From Candidatus Schekmanbacteria bacterium GWA2_38_11 (GTDB lineage Bacteria; Schekmanbacteria; GWA2-38-11): DNA of 6,817 nucleotides. Each line of letters begins with the position of its first letter. Position 1 is the stretch's first letter. This document shows, one piece after another, positions 1 to 5,832 of this stretch. Made by a program: the position numbers and the translations under genes. The notes under the pieces are model-generated. The model was not told where the DNA came from and did not search any database. It saw only the letters and a program-made list of their open reading frames with translations. Location of the stretch: NCBI GenBank assembly GCA_001790645.1, contig MGDB01000011.1, forward strand, positions 5,163 to 11,979. The letters run 5' to 3'.

Positions 1-1
1 C

Positions 2-736
2 AATTCCTCATTGCTGCTTCCTGAAGACAGACCAATAGAAAAGTTAACCGGCATGATAAAAAGCTTTGACGGCAATGTGACATTGATAGGAGGAGAAGCG
101 ACAATAAGAAAAGACCTGCTGCAGATTATCAGGATCGCTAAAGGAATAGACAGTAAGCGGAAAATAAGTATTGCCACTAATGGTCAGAGGCTTCACGACA
201 TTAACTTCGTAAAAGAATTAAAGGAAAGCGGACTTGATTTTGTTTTTCTTTCTTTTGATGATATTGAATATGAAGGCTCTCAGATAATTCATCAGAATAA
301 AATAGAAGCGCTTAGCAACTGCTACAAGCTTCGTATGCCTGTCTGGCTGCAGCGAACTATTGATAAACTGCCGCAACTGGATTCAATTTTTGAACTGCTT
401 GAAGCTTATAAAAGAGTGATTTTCAATGTTACCATAAGAACGGTAAAACCTTTTGGAATGTTATACCCCAAACACGAGATATTTGTATCAAGTATTATCA
501 AATATCTAAAAAAGGAAAATGATTACAGAAAAGGGGGTTCTCCTTTTAATAATTATATCACGCTAAAAGGGAAAAATGTGAAAGTATGTTCCTGGATAAA
601 TGACGTGAAAAGGATTGACCCGATTGATTCAAACTACATCATCTCAGACGATACCTTAACTCCCTTCCACCGCGGCATGAAGATGGACGAAGTGCTTTTA
701 AAAAGACGGGGCTCTAAACCGCAATTGATTAGTTGA
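2..736 (+). CDS. Radical SAM enzyme, 5' end outside the window (partial)
   Basis: The frame is open to the left edge, so the TTG at 11 is probably not the start; 244 residues are visible. Seen: TLIGGEATIRKDL at about 80-118 matches the radical SAM glycine-rich motif (usually GGEP, here GGEA, which helps bind the SAM amino group). It is followed by the strand IATNGQRL and then LKESGLDFVFLSFD, the usual order of core TIM-barrel strands. The CxxxCxxC loop that would bind the 4Fe-4S cluster should lie just upstream and cannot be checked. The visible C-terminal part holds few cysteines (one in VCSWINDV), so a multi-cluster SPASM domain is unlikely. The gene overlaps the acyltransferase by TTGA, so the two are translationally linked. 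The wording of the core recalls radical SAM proteins acting on lipids, such as the tetraether synthase (Tes) group. That and the lipid-enzyme neighbour make a lipid substrate possible, but this is inference only. Confidence 0.85.
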   Translation, partial: NSSLLLPEDRPIEKLTGMIKSFDGNVTLIGGEATIRKDLLQIIRIAKGIDSKRKISIATNGQRLHDINFVKELKESGLDFVFLSFDDIEYEGSQIIHQNKIEALSNCYKLRMPVWLQRTIDKLPQLDSIFELLEAYKRVIFNVTIRTVKPFGMLYPKHEIFVSSIIKYLKKENDYRKGGSPFNNYITLKGKNVKVCSWINDVKRIDPIDSNYIISDDTLTPFHRGMKMDEVLLKRRGSKPQLIS

Positions 737-1683
737 AAATACTCATGCCAAAACCTTCTATCATACGCAGCGTTCTTTTGCGGGTCGCTTATAATTTGGA
801 ATTCCTGCGTATAAAAGCGAGAGGCCTGCTAATAAGAATTGTTCCATGTAAAGTGTTTCTTATTGAGACCCTTGCCCTGTTCCATGGACTGATGTCTCTC
901 TTCACGAAATTTAACCAATGGAAAGTAATTGCAAGATTTGCAAAACATACTGGCAGCGTTATTCCGGGCTGGTTATACATACTGAAATATTTTATCCAGA
1001 GAGGAAGGGATGATATCTGGGGAGTGGTGTATTGTGAAGCTGGTTCTGGTATAAAAAAATATTTTACAGTTGAGAACAGGGATTTGATCGAGCAGGCAGT
1101 TGAGGAAGGGAAGGGGGCCATACTTGTTGGTGCGCATCTTGGCCCAAGCCTCTATGCAGTTATGTTTCATGAATTAAATATTGATATCAGAATGCTTGCC
1201 TCAAAAAAATTTACTAAATACATTGAGGAGGCTTCAGAATTCGGAATGAAATCCCTGATAAGCAATAAGGTCAAAATTCTAAAAGATGCGCAACTGACTC
1301 TTAGAGCAGGAAAGTCTGAAAGAGAATTGATCCAGCACCTAAGGAAAGGTGGTGTCGTTGCAATGCACATTGACTTTCCAAGTCACCAGAAACAGGAAGG
1401 AGTGGTCAGCGATTTTTTTGGTATGCCCATGAGGTTTAATTATTTTCCCTTTAAACTGTCACTCTCTTACAACGCACCTGTATTTTTCTATTATTTTAAC
1501 AAAGATAAAAACAGTGGATATAAATTATCCTTTTCCCCATGCGGAAACTTCTCAACTCCAGAAGAGGGAATTAAAAAATATTCTTTCTTTTTCCAGAAGC
1601 ATATTATTTCCCACCCTTTCATGTGGAACGAACTTCCAGAGTTTTTTAGCTGGTTTCCAAATTCAACTAACCCTCTCCCTTGA
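733..1683 (+). CDS. LpxL/HtrB-like lysophospholipid or lipid A acyltransferase
   Basis: 316 residues from a TTG start that overlaps the radical SAM stop (TTGA, 733-736); an in-frame ATG at 745 would remove four residues. Family signs: GKGAILVGAHLGPSLY (residues 127-141) aligns with the LpxL block carrying the catalytic His (H135). LRKGGVVAMHIDFPS (203-217) aligns with the block ending in a conserved Asp (D214), and VVSDFFGMP and HPFMWNELPEFF follow in the usual order. Length and layout fit the LABLAT superfamily, membrane enzymes that move acyl chains onto lipid A precursors or other lipids. Oddity: the usual H-x4-D/E has Leu140 where the acidic residue should be. The last five codons and the stop (about 1667-1683) lie inside a dispersed GC-rich repeat, so the native C-terminus may have been replaced. 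Substrate unknown; the class assignment is firm, the activity is not. Confidence 0.8.
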   Translation: MKILMPKPSIIRSVLLRVAYNLEFLRIKARGLLIRIVPCKVFLIETLALFHGLMSLFTKFNQWKVIARFAKHTGSVIPGWLYILKYFIQRGRDDIWGVVYCEAGSGIKKYFTVENRDLIEQAVEEGKGAILVGAHLGPSLYAVMFHELNIDIRMLASKKFTKYIEEASEFGMKSLISNKVKILKDAQLTLRAGKSERELIQHLRKGGVVAMHIDFPSHQKQEGVVSDFFGMPMRFNYFPFKLSLSYNAPVFFYYFNKDKNSGYKLSFSPCGNFSTPEEGIKKYSFFFQKHIISHPFMWNELPEFFSWFPNSTNPLP

Positions 1684-1700
1684 CGGGAAAGGGGAGAGTG
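1667..1700 (+). repeat. Dispersed GC-rich hairpin repeat, copy 1
   Basis: The 15-base core CTTGACGGGAAAGGG (1679-1693) recurs exactly at 3204-3218 in the same orientation. Arms CTCTCCC (1673-1679) and GGGAGAG (1692-1698) can pair around it. The copy begins inside the acyltransferase gene and supplies its stop codon (TGA, 1681-1683). The hairpin may also slow or end transcription, but no T-run follows, so I do not call it a terminator. Confidence 0.7.
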
Positions 1701-1990
1701 ATTGTGAAAATAATCTCGACAGATGGTCTTTTAAAACGAGCTTTTCCTTCCGAGAGAGCGACTGTGCCATAGAGTAAACTAATTTCTAACTATCTTTTAT
1801 CATGGTTTAATTTTAGCATGGGAGTGGTGTTTTTAAATTATGATAAAGGAGCGGGTTTGTCAAAGAGAGTGAGGATTGATTTGACGGAAAAATTGTAGAG
1901 AAAGAAACAAGACGTAGTGCCATTCAGTTGTTTTAGAGGTTGTGAGAAAAACAGAAATTGAATTAGATAGACCGTTCCCTTTTTCTATAA
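1701..1990. other. Gene-free convergent intergenic region
   Basis: About 290 bases between the ends of two converging genes. I find no convincing coding frame, tRNA or strong terminator. An imperfect inverted repeat is present: TTTATCAT (1796-1803) with ATGATAAA (1840-1847), extended after two mismatches by TTTAA/TTAAA. A purine-rich AAAGGAG at 1845-1851 precedes a TTG, but that frame closes after 13 codons, so it is not a gene. The segment may be decayed repeat or gene debris. Confidence 0.5.
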
Positions 1991-3100
1991 TTATTTTTTA
2001 AAAAGCTCTTTATATTTCCCATACCCTTCCTTTTCCAAATCTTCTTTTGGAATAAAGCGGATAGCGGCAGAGTTTATGCAATAACGCTGGCCTGTCGGTT
2101 TAGGGCCATCTTGGAATACATGCCCGAGATGAGAGTCGGTGAGTTTGCTCCTGACTTCTGTTCTTACCATAAAAAGAGTTCTGTCTTCTTTTTCTACGAT
2201 ATTTCCGGACACAAGAGGCTTTGTAAAACTTGGCCATCCCGTTCCGGATTCGAACTTGTCAAGGGAGCTAAACAGCGGTTCACCGGAAACTATGTCCACG
2301 TAAATTCCCTCTTTTTTATTATCCCAGTATTCATTGTCAAATGCTTTTTCCGTACAACTCTCCTGTGTAACTTTATATTGTAAAGGAGATAATTTCTTTT
2401 TTAATTCTTCTTTGGCGGGTTTCTGATAATTCTTTTTATTTACCTGAGGTTTGGTTTTCATATCATTACCCCAAAATTCTTTCAGATATTGGTCACGGCC
2501 GGAATTAAACCTGTAAAGTTTATATCTTAAGGGATTTTTCTTGTAATAATCCTGATGGTAATCTTCTGCTTTATAGAATTCCGAGAATTTAATAATCTTT
2601 GTAACAATTTCCTTTTTATACTTTCCTGACTTTTTTAATTCTTCCAGTGATTTCTCTGCAAGGCGCTTTTGTTCATCATTATGATAGAAAATAGCTGTCC
2701 TGTACTGCGCTCCCCTGTCAACAAACTGGCCACTGGAATCAGTCGGGTCTATCTGTTTCAAGAAAACATCAAGAAGTTCTGTATAACTTGTTTTTTGCGG
2801 GTTATATAAAATCTGAATAGCTTCTGCGTGGCCTGTTCCTCCGGAAGATACCTCTTCATATTTTGGATTCTTTTTCTGTCCGCCTGTGTATCCGACGAAG
2901 ACTTCTGTAACACCAGCTAAATTTTCAAAAGGCGGTTCCAGACACCAGAAGCAGCCTCCGGCAAAAGTAGCTTTCTCTATTGAGGCATTCTGATTGTTCT
3001 TTGGCTGATTAGCCTGATTAGAACTGCCAGTTATAAAAACAACTGCAAAACTGATGGCAATAACTGATAAAATCAGAGTAATAAAGAACGTTTTATTCAT
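1991..3100 (-). CDS. msrAB: Membrane-anchored peptide methionine sulfoxide reductase, MsrA-MsrB fusion
   Basis: Reduces both S- and R-methionine sulfoxide in proteins. The 369-residue start is the ATG at 3100, because AAGGAG lies 7 bases upstream; an upstream TTG (3124) lacks such a site. Residues 4-24 are a single hydrophobic segment (signal anchor), placing the enzyme in the periplasm. The MsrA domain (about 42-200) has GGCFWC with catalytic Cys50 and Cys53. No other Cys lies in that domain, so Cys53 is the likely resolving residue. The MsrB domain (about 228-352) has [20 protein letters not shown] and RYCINS (catalytic Cys341). Both zinc-binding CxxC pairs of E. coli-type MsrB are absent ([19 protein letters not shown]). 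The SGCGWPSF cysteine is Thr287. The only other Cys in MsrB is Cys249 (TQESCTE), a possible resolving residue. There is no thioredoxin-like domain as in neisserial PilB, so an outside reductant is needed. Confidence 0.96.
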   Translation of the reverse strand: MNKTFFITLILSVIAISFAVVFITGSSNQANQPKNNQNASIEKATFAGGCFWCLEPPFENLAGVTEVFVGYTGGQKKNPKYEEVSSGGTGHAEAIQILYNPQKTSYTELLDVFLKQIDPTDSSGQFVDRGAQYRTAIFYHNDEQKRLAEKSLEELKKSGKYKKEIVTKIIKFSEFYKAEDYHQDYYKKNPLRYKLYRFNSGRDQYLKEFWGNDMKTKPQVNKKNYQKPAKEELKKKLSPLQYKVTQESCTEKAFDNEYWDNKKEGIYVDIVSGEPLFSSLDKFESGTGWPSFTKPLVSGNIVEKEDRTLFMVRTEVRSKLTDSHLGHVFQDGPKPTGQRYCINSAAIRFIPKEDLEKEGYGKYKELFKK

Positions 3101-3161
3101 AATAATTCTCCTTCTTTTATTCAAATACTAATTTTTATAAAAATAATAAGAAGAAAAAATT

Positions 3162-3189
3162 ATCTTATACTCTCTGCTTCTTTTGTCAT
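3162..3189 (-). promoter_or_regulatory. Candidate sigma-70-type promoter for msrAB
   Basis: On the - strand ATGACA (3189-3184, five of six to TTGACA) is followed after 16 bases by TAAGAT (3167-3162, four of six to TATAAT), about 60 bases before the ATG. The region is AT-rich, so chance matches are easy; this is only a candidate. Confidence 0.3.
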
Positions 3190-3190
3190 T

Positions 3191-3231
3191 AGTCCCCTCG
3201 CCTCTTGACGGGAAAGGGCAGGGTGAGGGGG
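3191..3231 (+). repeat. Dispersed GC-rich hairpin repeat, copy 2
   Basis: Shares CTTGACGGGAAAGGG (3204-3218) exactly with the copy at 1679-1693. Here the outer arms are more complete: CCCCTCGCC (3194-3202) pairs with GGGTGAGGGG (3221-3230), allowing one G-T pair, to give a hairpin of about 9 bp around the core. It lies between msrAB and the REP element, in no gene. Confidence 0.75.
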
Positions 3232-3305
3232 AAGTCATTCCCGCTTCTTCACTTACGTATTGTGAAATTCTCTTCAAGGGTGATATATTTCCTAAAAAAC
3301 ATTTG

Positions 3306-3334
3306 AACCCAGAAGGGGTGACATGATTATAGAA
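3306..3334 (+). repeat. Outer inverted repeat of the REP element, left arm
   Basis: 29 bases matching the reverse complement of 3612-3640 at 27 positions. The outer end is itself a small palindrome, AACCCAGAAGGGGT, followed by GACATGATTATAGAA. Confidence 0.85.
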
Positions 3335-3359
3335 TAATGAAATAATTGAAATGATAAAA

Positions 3360-3375
3360 ATCCCAAGGGGTGAAA
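3360..3375 (+). repeat. Inner inverted repeat of the REP element, left arm
   Basis: ATCCCAAGGGGTGAAA pairs with the reverse complement of 3572-3588 with one gap and two mismatches. It abuts the transposase remnant directly. Confidence 0.6.
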
Positions 3376-3568
3376 TAAAAAAATTCTATGGCAGGAAGGA
3401 TATGGCGCTTTCTTTTATGCTCATTCTCAAATTGAGATGGTTTATAATTATATCCTCAATCAGGAAGAGCATCATAGGAAGAAAACATTTCGTGAGGAAT
3501 ATCTTGATTTTTTAAAAGAATTTAAAGTTGAATATAATGAGAAATATTTATTTGAATGGCTGGATTGA
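3374..3568 (+). pseudogene. C-terminal fragment of a REP-associated tyrosine transposase (RAYT)
   Basis: The frame opens after an in-frame TGA (3371-3373) and ends at TGA 3566-3568, with no start codon in a sensible place. From 3389 it reads WQEGYGAFFYAHSQIE, then VYNYILNQEEHHRKKTF, REEYLDFLKEF and YLFEWLD. This is the typical tail of IS200-like/RAYT transposases of the REP-mobilising kind. The family is usually near 150 residues or more, with an HUH motif and a catalytic Tyr; the HUH-bearing N-terminal part is gone. The surviving reading frame is intact and close to the family pattern, which suggests the deletion is fairly recent. It lies opposite in strand to the flanking msrAB and DUF2147 genes. 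Confidence 0.75.
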
Positions 3569-3571
3569 TAA

Positions 3572-3588
3572 TGTCACCCCATTGGGGT
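3572..3588 (-). repeat. Inner inverted repeat of the REP element, right arm
   Basis: TGTCACCCCATTGGGGT starts four bases after the transposase fragment's stop codon. CCCC-ATT-GGGG is a perfect short palindrome. It mirrors 3360-3375. Confidence 0.65.
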
Positions 3589-3611
3589 TTATTTTGGCGG
3601 AATACTGATAT

Positions 3612-3640
3612 TTCTATAATCATTTCACCCCTTCGGGGTT
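3612..3640 (-). repeat. Outer inverted repeat of the REP element, right arm
   Basis: Reverse complement of 3306-3334 at 27 of 29 positions. It ends in ACCCCTTCGGGGT, a 5-bp palindrome with a 3-base loop. It lies 80 bases past the DUF2147 stop and may form an RNA hairpin at the end of that transcript. Confidence 0.85.
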
Positions 3641-3719
3641 AAGCAATCCAATTTCTTTGTGCACGACATAATTTAGAAAAAAGAGATAAGATAAAATAAG
3701 CTTACCACTAAAAAAACAT

Positions 3720-4217
3720 TCACTCAACCCTCTTCCAAACTTGTGAGCGGCCAATGAATGAAAAACCGATATAACCGCGGACTTCAAGTTCACTGCCGTC
3801 ATTTAAAAGAGACATTTTAGCCCTGTATATCTTTCCGTTATCAGGATCTAAAATCCAGCCTCCATTCCATTCAGAGCCGTCTTTTTTTAAATTCCAGATG
3901 ATTCGTAAACCAAGAATAGGTGCATTTTTGAGTGCCCCCTCGCATTTATCACAGATTTTAGGTTTGCCATCTTTAGGTTTTTCAACTGTTTCGATTATCT
4001 TGCCATATAAGACGCCTTTTTCTTCCCAGATTTCGACAACGCCTTTCGGTTCACCGGTTTTATCATCAATAGTTTTCCAACTTCCTGCGGGAGAATTACT
4101 TTTAGCCCCCGCAGGAAAGCTTAAAAAAAGAATGGCTGTTCCTAATAACAGAACACCGGTAAATTGCTTAAAAATTCTCTGCAGGATATTCAATTTTTTT
4201 AATGTGTTTAATCTCAA
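3720..4217 (-). CDS. DUF2147 family secreted protein
   Basis: 165 residues from a TTG (4217) that overlaps the dodecin stop as TTGA; no ATG or clear ribosome site is available, so coupled translation from dodecin is likely. Residues 14-38 form a signal peptide (hydrophobic GVLLLGTAILFL, then FPAGA-KS, cleavage likely after Ala38). The mature part follows the DUF2147 pattern: GSWKTIDDKTGEPKGVVEIW (46-65), YGKI, CDKC (89-92), NAPILGLRI (98-106), WNGGWILDPDNGKIYRAKM (117-135) and RGYIGFSFIGRSQVWKR (147-163). The domain is a small beta-rich, periplasmic or secreted module of unknown function, found widely in Gram-negative bacteria. The CDKC pair could form a disulfide or bind metal. Its partner in the operon is a cytoplasmic dodecin, which does not explain its job. 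Confidence 0.88.
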   Translation of the reverse strand: MRLNTLKKLNILQRIFKQFTGVLLLGTAILFLSFPAGAKSNSPAGSWKTIDDKTGEPKGVVEIWEEKGVLYGKIIETVEKPKDGKPKICDKCEGALKNAPILGLRIIWNLKKDGSEWNGGWILDPDNGKIYRAKMSLLNDGSELEVRGYIGFSFIGRSQVWKRVE

Positions 4218-4423
4218 GACTCATATTTAAAGGACAAAAATACCCTCGCACGGTATGCAACAACTTTCCCGTCCTCTACCTTCATATCAAGTTTATTAAT
4301 CTCAGCGATTCTTATGTTTTTAAGAGATTTGCTCGCTGTTTCCACTGCATTCTTTGCAGCTTCCTCCCATGATCTTTCACTTGTTCCTACCAGTTCTATA
4401 ATCTTATAAACGCTTTCAGCCAT
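4214..4423 (-). CDS. Dodecin family protein
   Basis: 69 residues, the normal length. ATG at 4423 with AAGGAG (4436-4431) 7 bases upstream. VYKIIELVGTSERSWEEAAKNAV (5-27) and GKVVAYRARVFLSFKYE (52-68) match the dodecin pattern of beta-strand, helix and two long strands. Dodecins form hollow dodecamers that bind flavin or related ligands and limit their reactivity. In flavin-binding members a Trp (WFEV motif) stacks on the flavin and a Gln (YQV) contacts it. Here the matching places are Ile39 (NIRIAEI) and Arg58 (AYRAR), so classic flavin storage is doubtful. First gene of a two-gene unit with DUF2147. Confidence 0.92.
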   Translation of the reverse strand: MAESVYKIIELVGTSERSWEEAAKNAVETASKSLKNIRIAEINKLDMKVEDGKVVAYRARVFLSFKYES

Positions 4424-4436
4424 GGCTTGTCTCCTT

Positions 4437-4460
4437 ATATGATAGAAAATATGATAGAAA
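4437..4460. repeat. Perfect 12-bp tandem repeat in the dodecin leader
   Basis: ATATGATAGAAA occurs twice in tandem (4437-4448, 4449-4460), directly between the putative transcription start and the ribosome site of dodecin. It could be replication slippage or a paired binding site. Confidence 0.8.
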
Positions 4461-4469
4461 TTAAAGTGC

Positions 4470-4496
4470 GGCAGATTTATTATTTCTCAATCTGCC
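4470..4496. promoter_or_regulatory. Possible operator: perfect 8-bp inverted repeat over the dodecin promoter
   Basis: GGCAGATT (4470-4477) and AATCTGCC (4489-4496) are exact inverted copies separated by 11 bases. One arm lies in the -35/-10 spacer and the other around the expected transcription start, bracketing the -10 box, which is a common place for repressor binding. No T-run follows on either strand, so it is not an intrinsic terminator. Confidence 0.4.
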
Positions 4497-4508
4497 TCAT
4501 TAAGTCAA
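4479..4508 (-). promoter_or_regulatory. Candidate promoter for dodecin-DUF2147
   Basis: On the - strand TTGACT (4508-4503) and AATAAT (4484-4479) are separated by 18 bases, each five of six to the sigma-70 consensus. The start of transcription would fall near 4472, about 50 bases before the dodecin ATG. Confidence 0.45.
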
Positions 4509-4631
4509 TTCATACCACCAACAATGGACTTAGTTTAAAATTATATTACCTAATCTCTATCCCGGTCAATAGATAAATGAGAAAAACAGAAAATGTCTTA
4601 TTTGAGGAAATATAGGGTTAATATTGGTATT

Positions 4632-4659
4632 TTTCCACGTAATGAGATTTGGGTGGAAA
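4632..4659. repeat. 7-bp inverted repeat downstream of ychF
   Basis: TTTCCAC (4632-4638) and GTGGAAA (4653-4659) pair with a 14-base loop, 53 bases after the ychF stop. It lacks a T-run in the ychF direction, so it is at best a weak RNA 3' structure. Confidence 0.4.
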
Positions 4660-4711
4660 CTTAAAATAATAAGTAAACCTCTATTTTTATTTTATACTTA
4701 AAAAGCATTTT

Positions 4712-5806
4712 TTAGACATTGAATTTGAAATGTACTACATCCCCGTCTTTTATCAGATATTCTTTCCCCTCAATTTTTAAAAGTCCTTTTTCTTTGATTT
4801 CATGTTCTGAACCGAGCCTTATCAAATCCTCATAGCGATAAATCTCAGCCTTGATGAAACCTTTTTCCATATCTGAATGTATCTTTCCTGCTGCTTTTTG
4901 GGCATGTGTCCCTCTCTTAATTGTCCATGCCCTTACTTCAGGTCCCTGTGTGGTGAAAAAGGTAATTAAATCCAAAAGTTCATAACCTGCTTTTATGATT
5001 TTCTCTAAGCCTGATTCCTCAATCCCCATGCCTTTTAAAAATTCCTCTCGCTCCTCAATCGGGAGCAGTGCGATTTCAGCTTCTAATTTTCCGCATATAG
5101 TTATAACTATTGCCCCTTCGCTTTTGGCTTTTTCTTTTATTCCGGCAATGCTATCTGTTTTTATTTTAACATCGTTCTCATCTATATTTATCACATAGAG
5201 AGTTGACTTTTGAGTCAGCAGAAAAAGATCTTTCAGGTGTTCAAGTTCATCAGGATTTAATTTTAATGCCCTGACTGGAAGTCCTGAATCTAAACTATCT
5301 TTAACCTTGTGATATAGTTTCAAATTCTCGGCAAGTTTTTTATCAGCTATCTTTGACAGCCTTTCATTTTTTTCAATCCGCTTCTCGACTGTTTCGAGGT
5401 CTGCTAATATCAGCTCTGTATTTACTACTTCCATGTCTCTTATGGGATCTATGGAGCCATCAACATGGGCAACGTCCTCCTCCTTGAAAGTCCTTAGCAC
5501 ATGGATGATTGCATCAACATTTCTTATGTTCCCTAAAAACTGATTCCCTAAACCCTCGCCTTTACTTGCACCTCTGACAAGACCGGCAATATCAACAAAC
5601 TCCATAGTTGTGTGTACCACTTTCTCAGGTTTTATTATCTCCGCAATTTTATCTAATCTTTTATCAGGGACTTTGACTATTCCTACATTTGGGTTGATAG
5701 TGCAGAAGGGGTAGCTTGCTACCTCTGCATGAGCTGCAGTAATGGCATTAAAGATAGTTGATTTACCAACATTGGGAAGGCCTACAATACCGCAATTAAA
5801 ACCCAT
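4712..5806 (-). CDS. ychF: Ribosome-associated GTPase/ATPase YchF (Obg family)
   Basis: 364 residues, the usual full length, starting MGFNCGIVGLPNVGKST as the family does. G1 P-loop GLPNVGKST is at 9-17 and G3 DIAG at 72-75, followed by LVRGASKGEGLGNQFL with a hydrophobic residue in place of the catalytic Gln. G4 is NIDE (207-210) rather than NKxD, the change linked with ATP preference in YchF/OLA1. Residues about 128-175 form the helical coiled-coil insert. The C-terminal TGS-like domain (about 280-364) includes RAWTIKRGTHAQKAAGKIHSD (292-312) and ends KDGDVVHFKFNV. YchF binds ribosomes and affects translation and the oxidative stress response. No clear Shine-Dalgarno precedes the ATG; the Nudix gene ends 26 bases upstream, so expression is probably shared. 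Confidence 0.98.
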   Translation of the reverse strand: MGFNCGIVGLPNVGKSTIFNAITAAHAEVASYPFCTINPNVGIVKVPDKRLDKIAEIIKPEKVVHTTMEFVDIAGLVRGASKGEGLGNQFLGNIRNVDAIIHVLRTFKEEDVAHVDGSIDPIRDMEVVNTELILADLETVEKRIEKNERLSKIADKKLAENLKLYHKVKDSLDSGLPVRALKLNPDELEHLKDLFLLTQKSTLYVINIDENDVKIKTDSIAGIKEKAKSEGAIVITICGKLEAEIALLPIEEREEFLKGMGIEESGLEKIIKAGYELLDLITFFTTQGPEVRAWTIKRGTHAQKAAGKIHSDMEKGFIKAEIYRYEDLIRLGSEHEIKEKGLLKIEGKEYLIKDGDVVHFKFNV

Positions 5807-5832
5807 AACTTTTTAAATTCTAAGCCCTATAG

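Larger units (their letters stand above)
3306..3640 (+). mobile_element. Decayed REP-type element with a RAYT remnant
   Basis: A 335-base unit bounded by outer inverted repeats (3306-3334 and 3612-3640) with a second inverted pair nested inside (3360-3375 and 3572-3588). All four arms share a small palindrome of the form CCC(C)-spacer-GGGG followed by TGAMA. Between the inner arms is a 59-codon piece of the C-terminus of a REP-associated tyrosine transposase, closing a few bases before the right inner arm. Known from the family: RAYTs (Y1/HUH transposases related to IS200/IS605) sit among REP palindromes that they mobilise. Inference: an internal deletion removed the catalytic part and left a non-autonomous relic. 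The true outer ends are unknown, and no target duplication is visible. Confidence 0.7.

Noticed and set aside
1514..1777. + strand open frame overlapping the acyltransferase end
   Set aside because: Most of it is a shadow of the acyltransferase frame and repeat; the residue pattern is not protein-like and no ribosome site precedes it.
1943..1957. 15-base match TGAGAAAAACAGAAA between 1943-1957 and 4578-4592
   Set aside because: Very A-rich, no matching flanks, so chance in an AT-rich window is a fair explanation.
3122..3124. TTG at 3124 as the msrAB start
   Set aside because: The ATG at 3100 has AAGGAG at good spacing and gives a normal signal anchor; the longer form adds eight residues, MNKRRRII, without a ribosome site.
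3300..3645. CRISPR array suggested by repeated GGGGTGA units
   Set aside because: The units are in inverted orientation, unequal in spacing and enclose a transposase fragment; there are no regular spacers.
4632..4659. Inverted repeat as a rho-independent terminator for ychF
   Set aside because: In the ychF direction the stem is followed by A-rich sequence, not a run of T.
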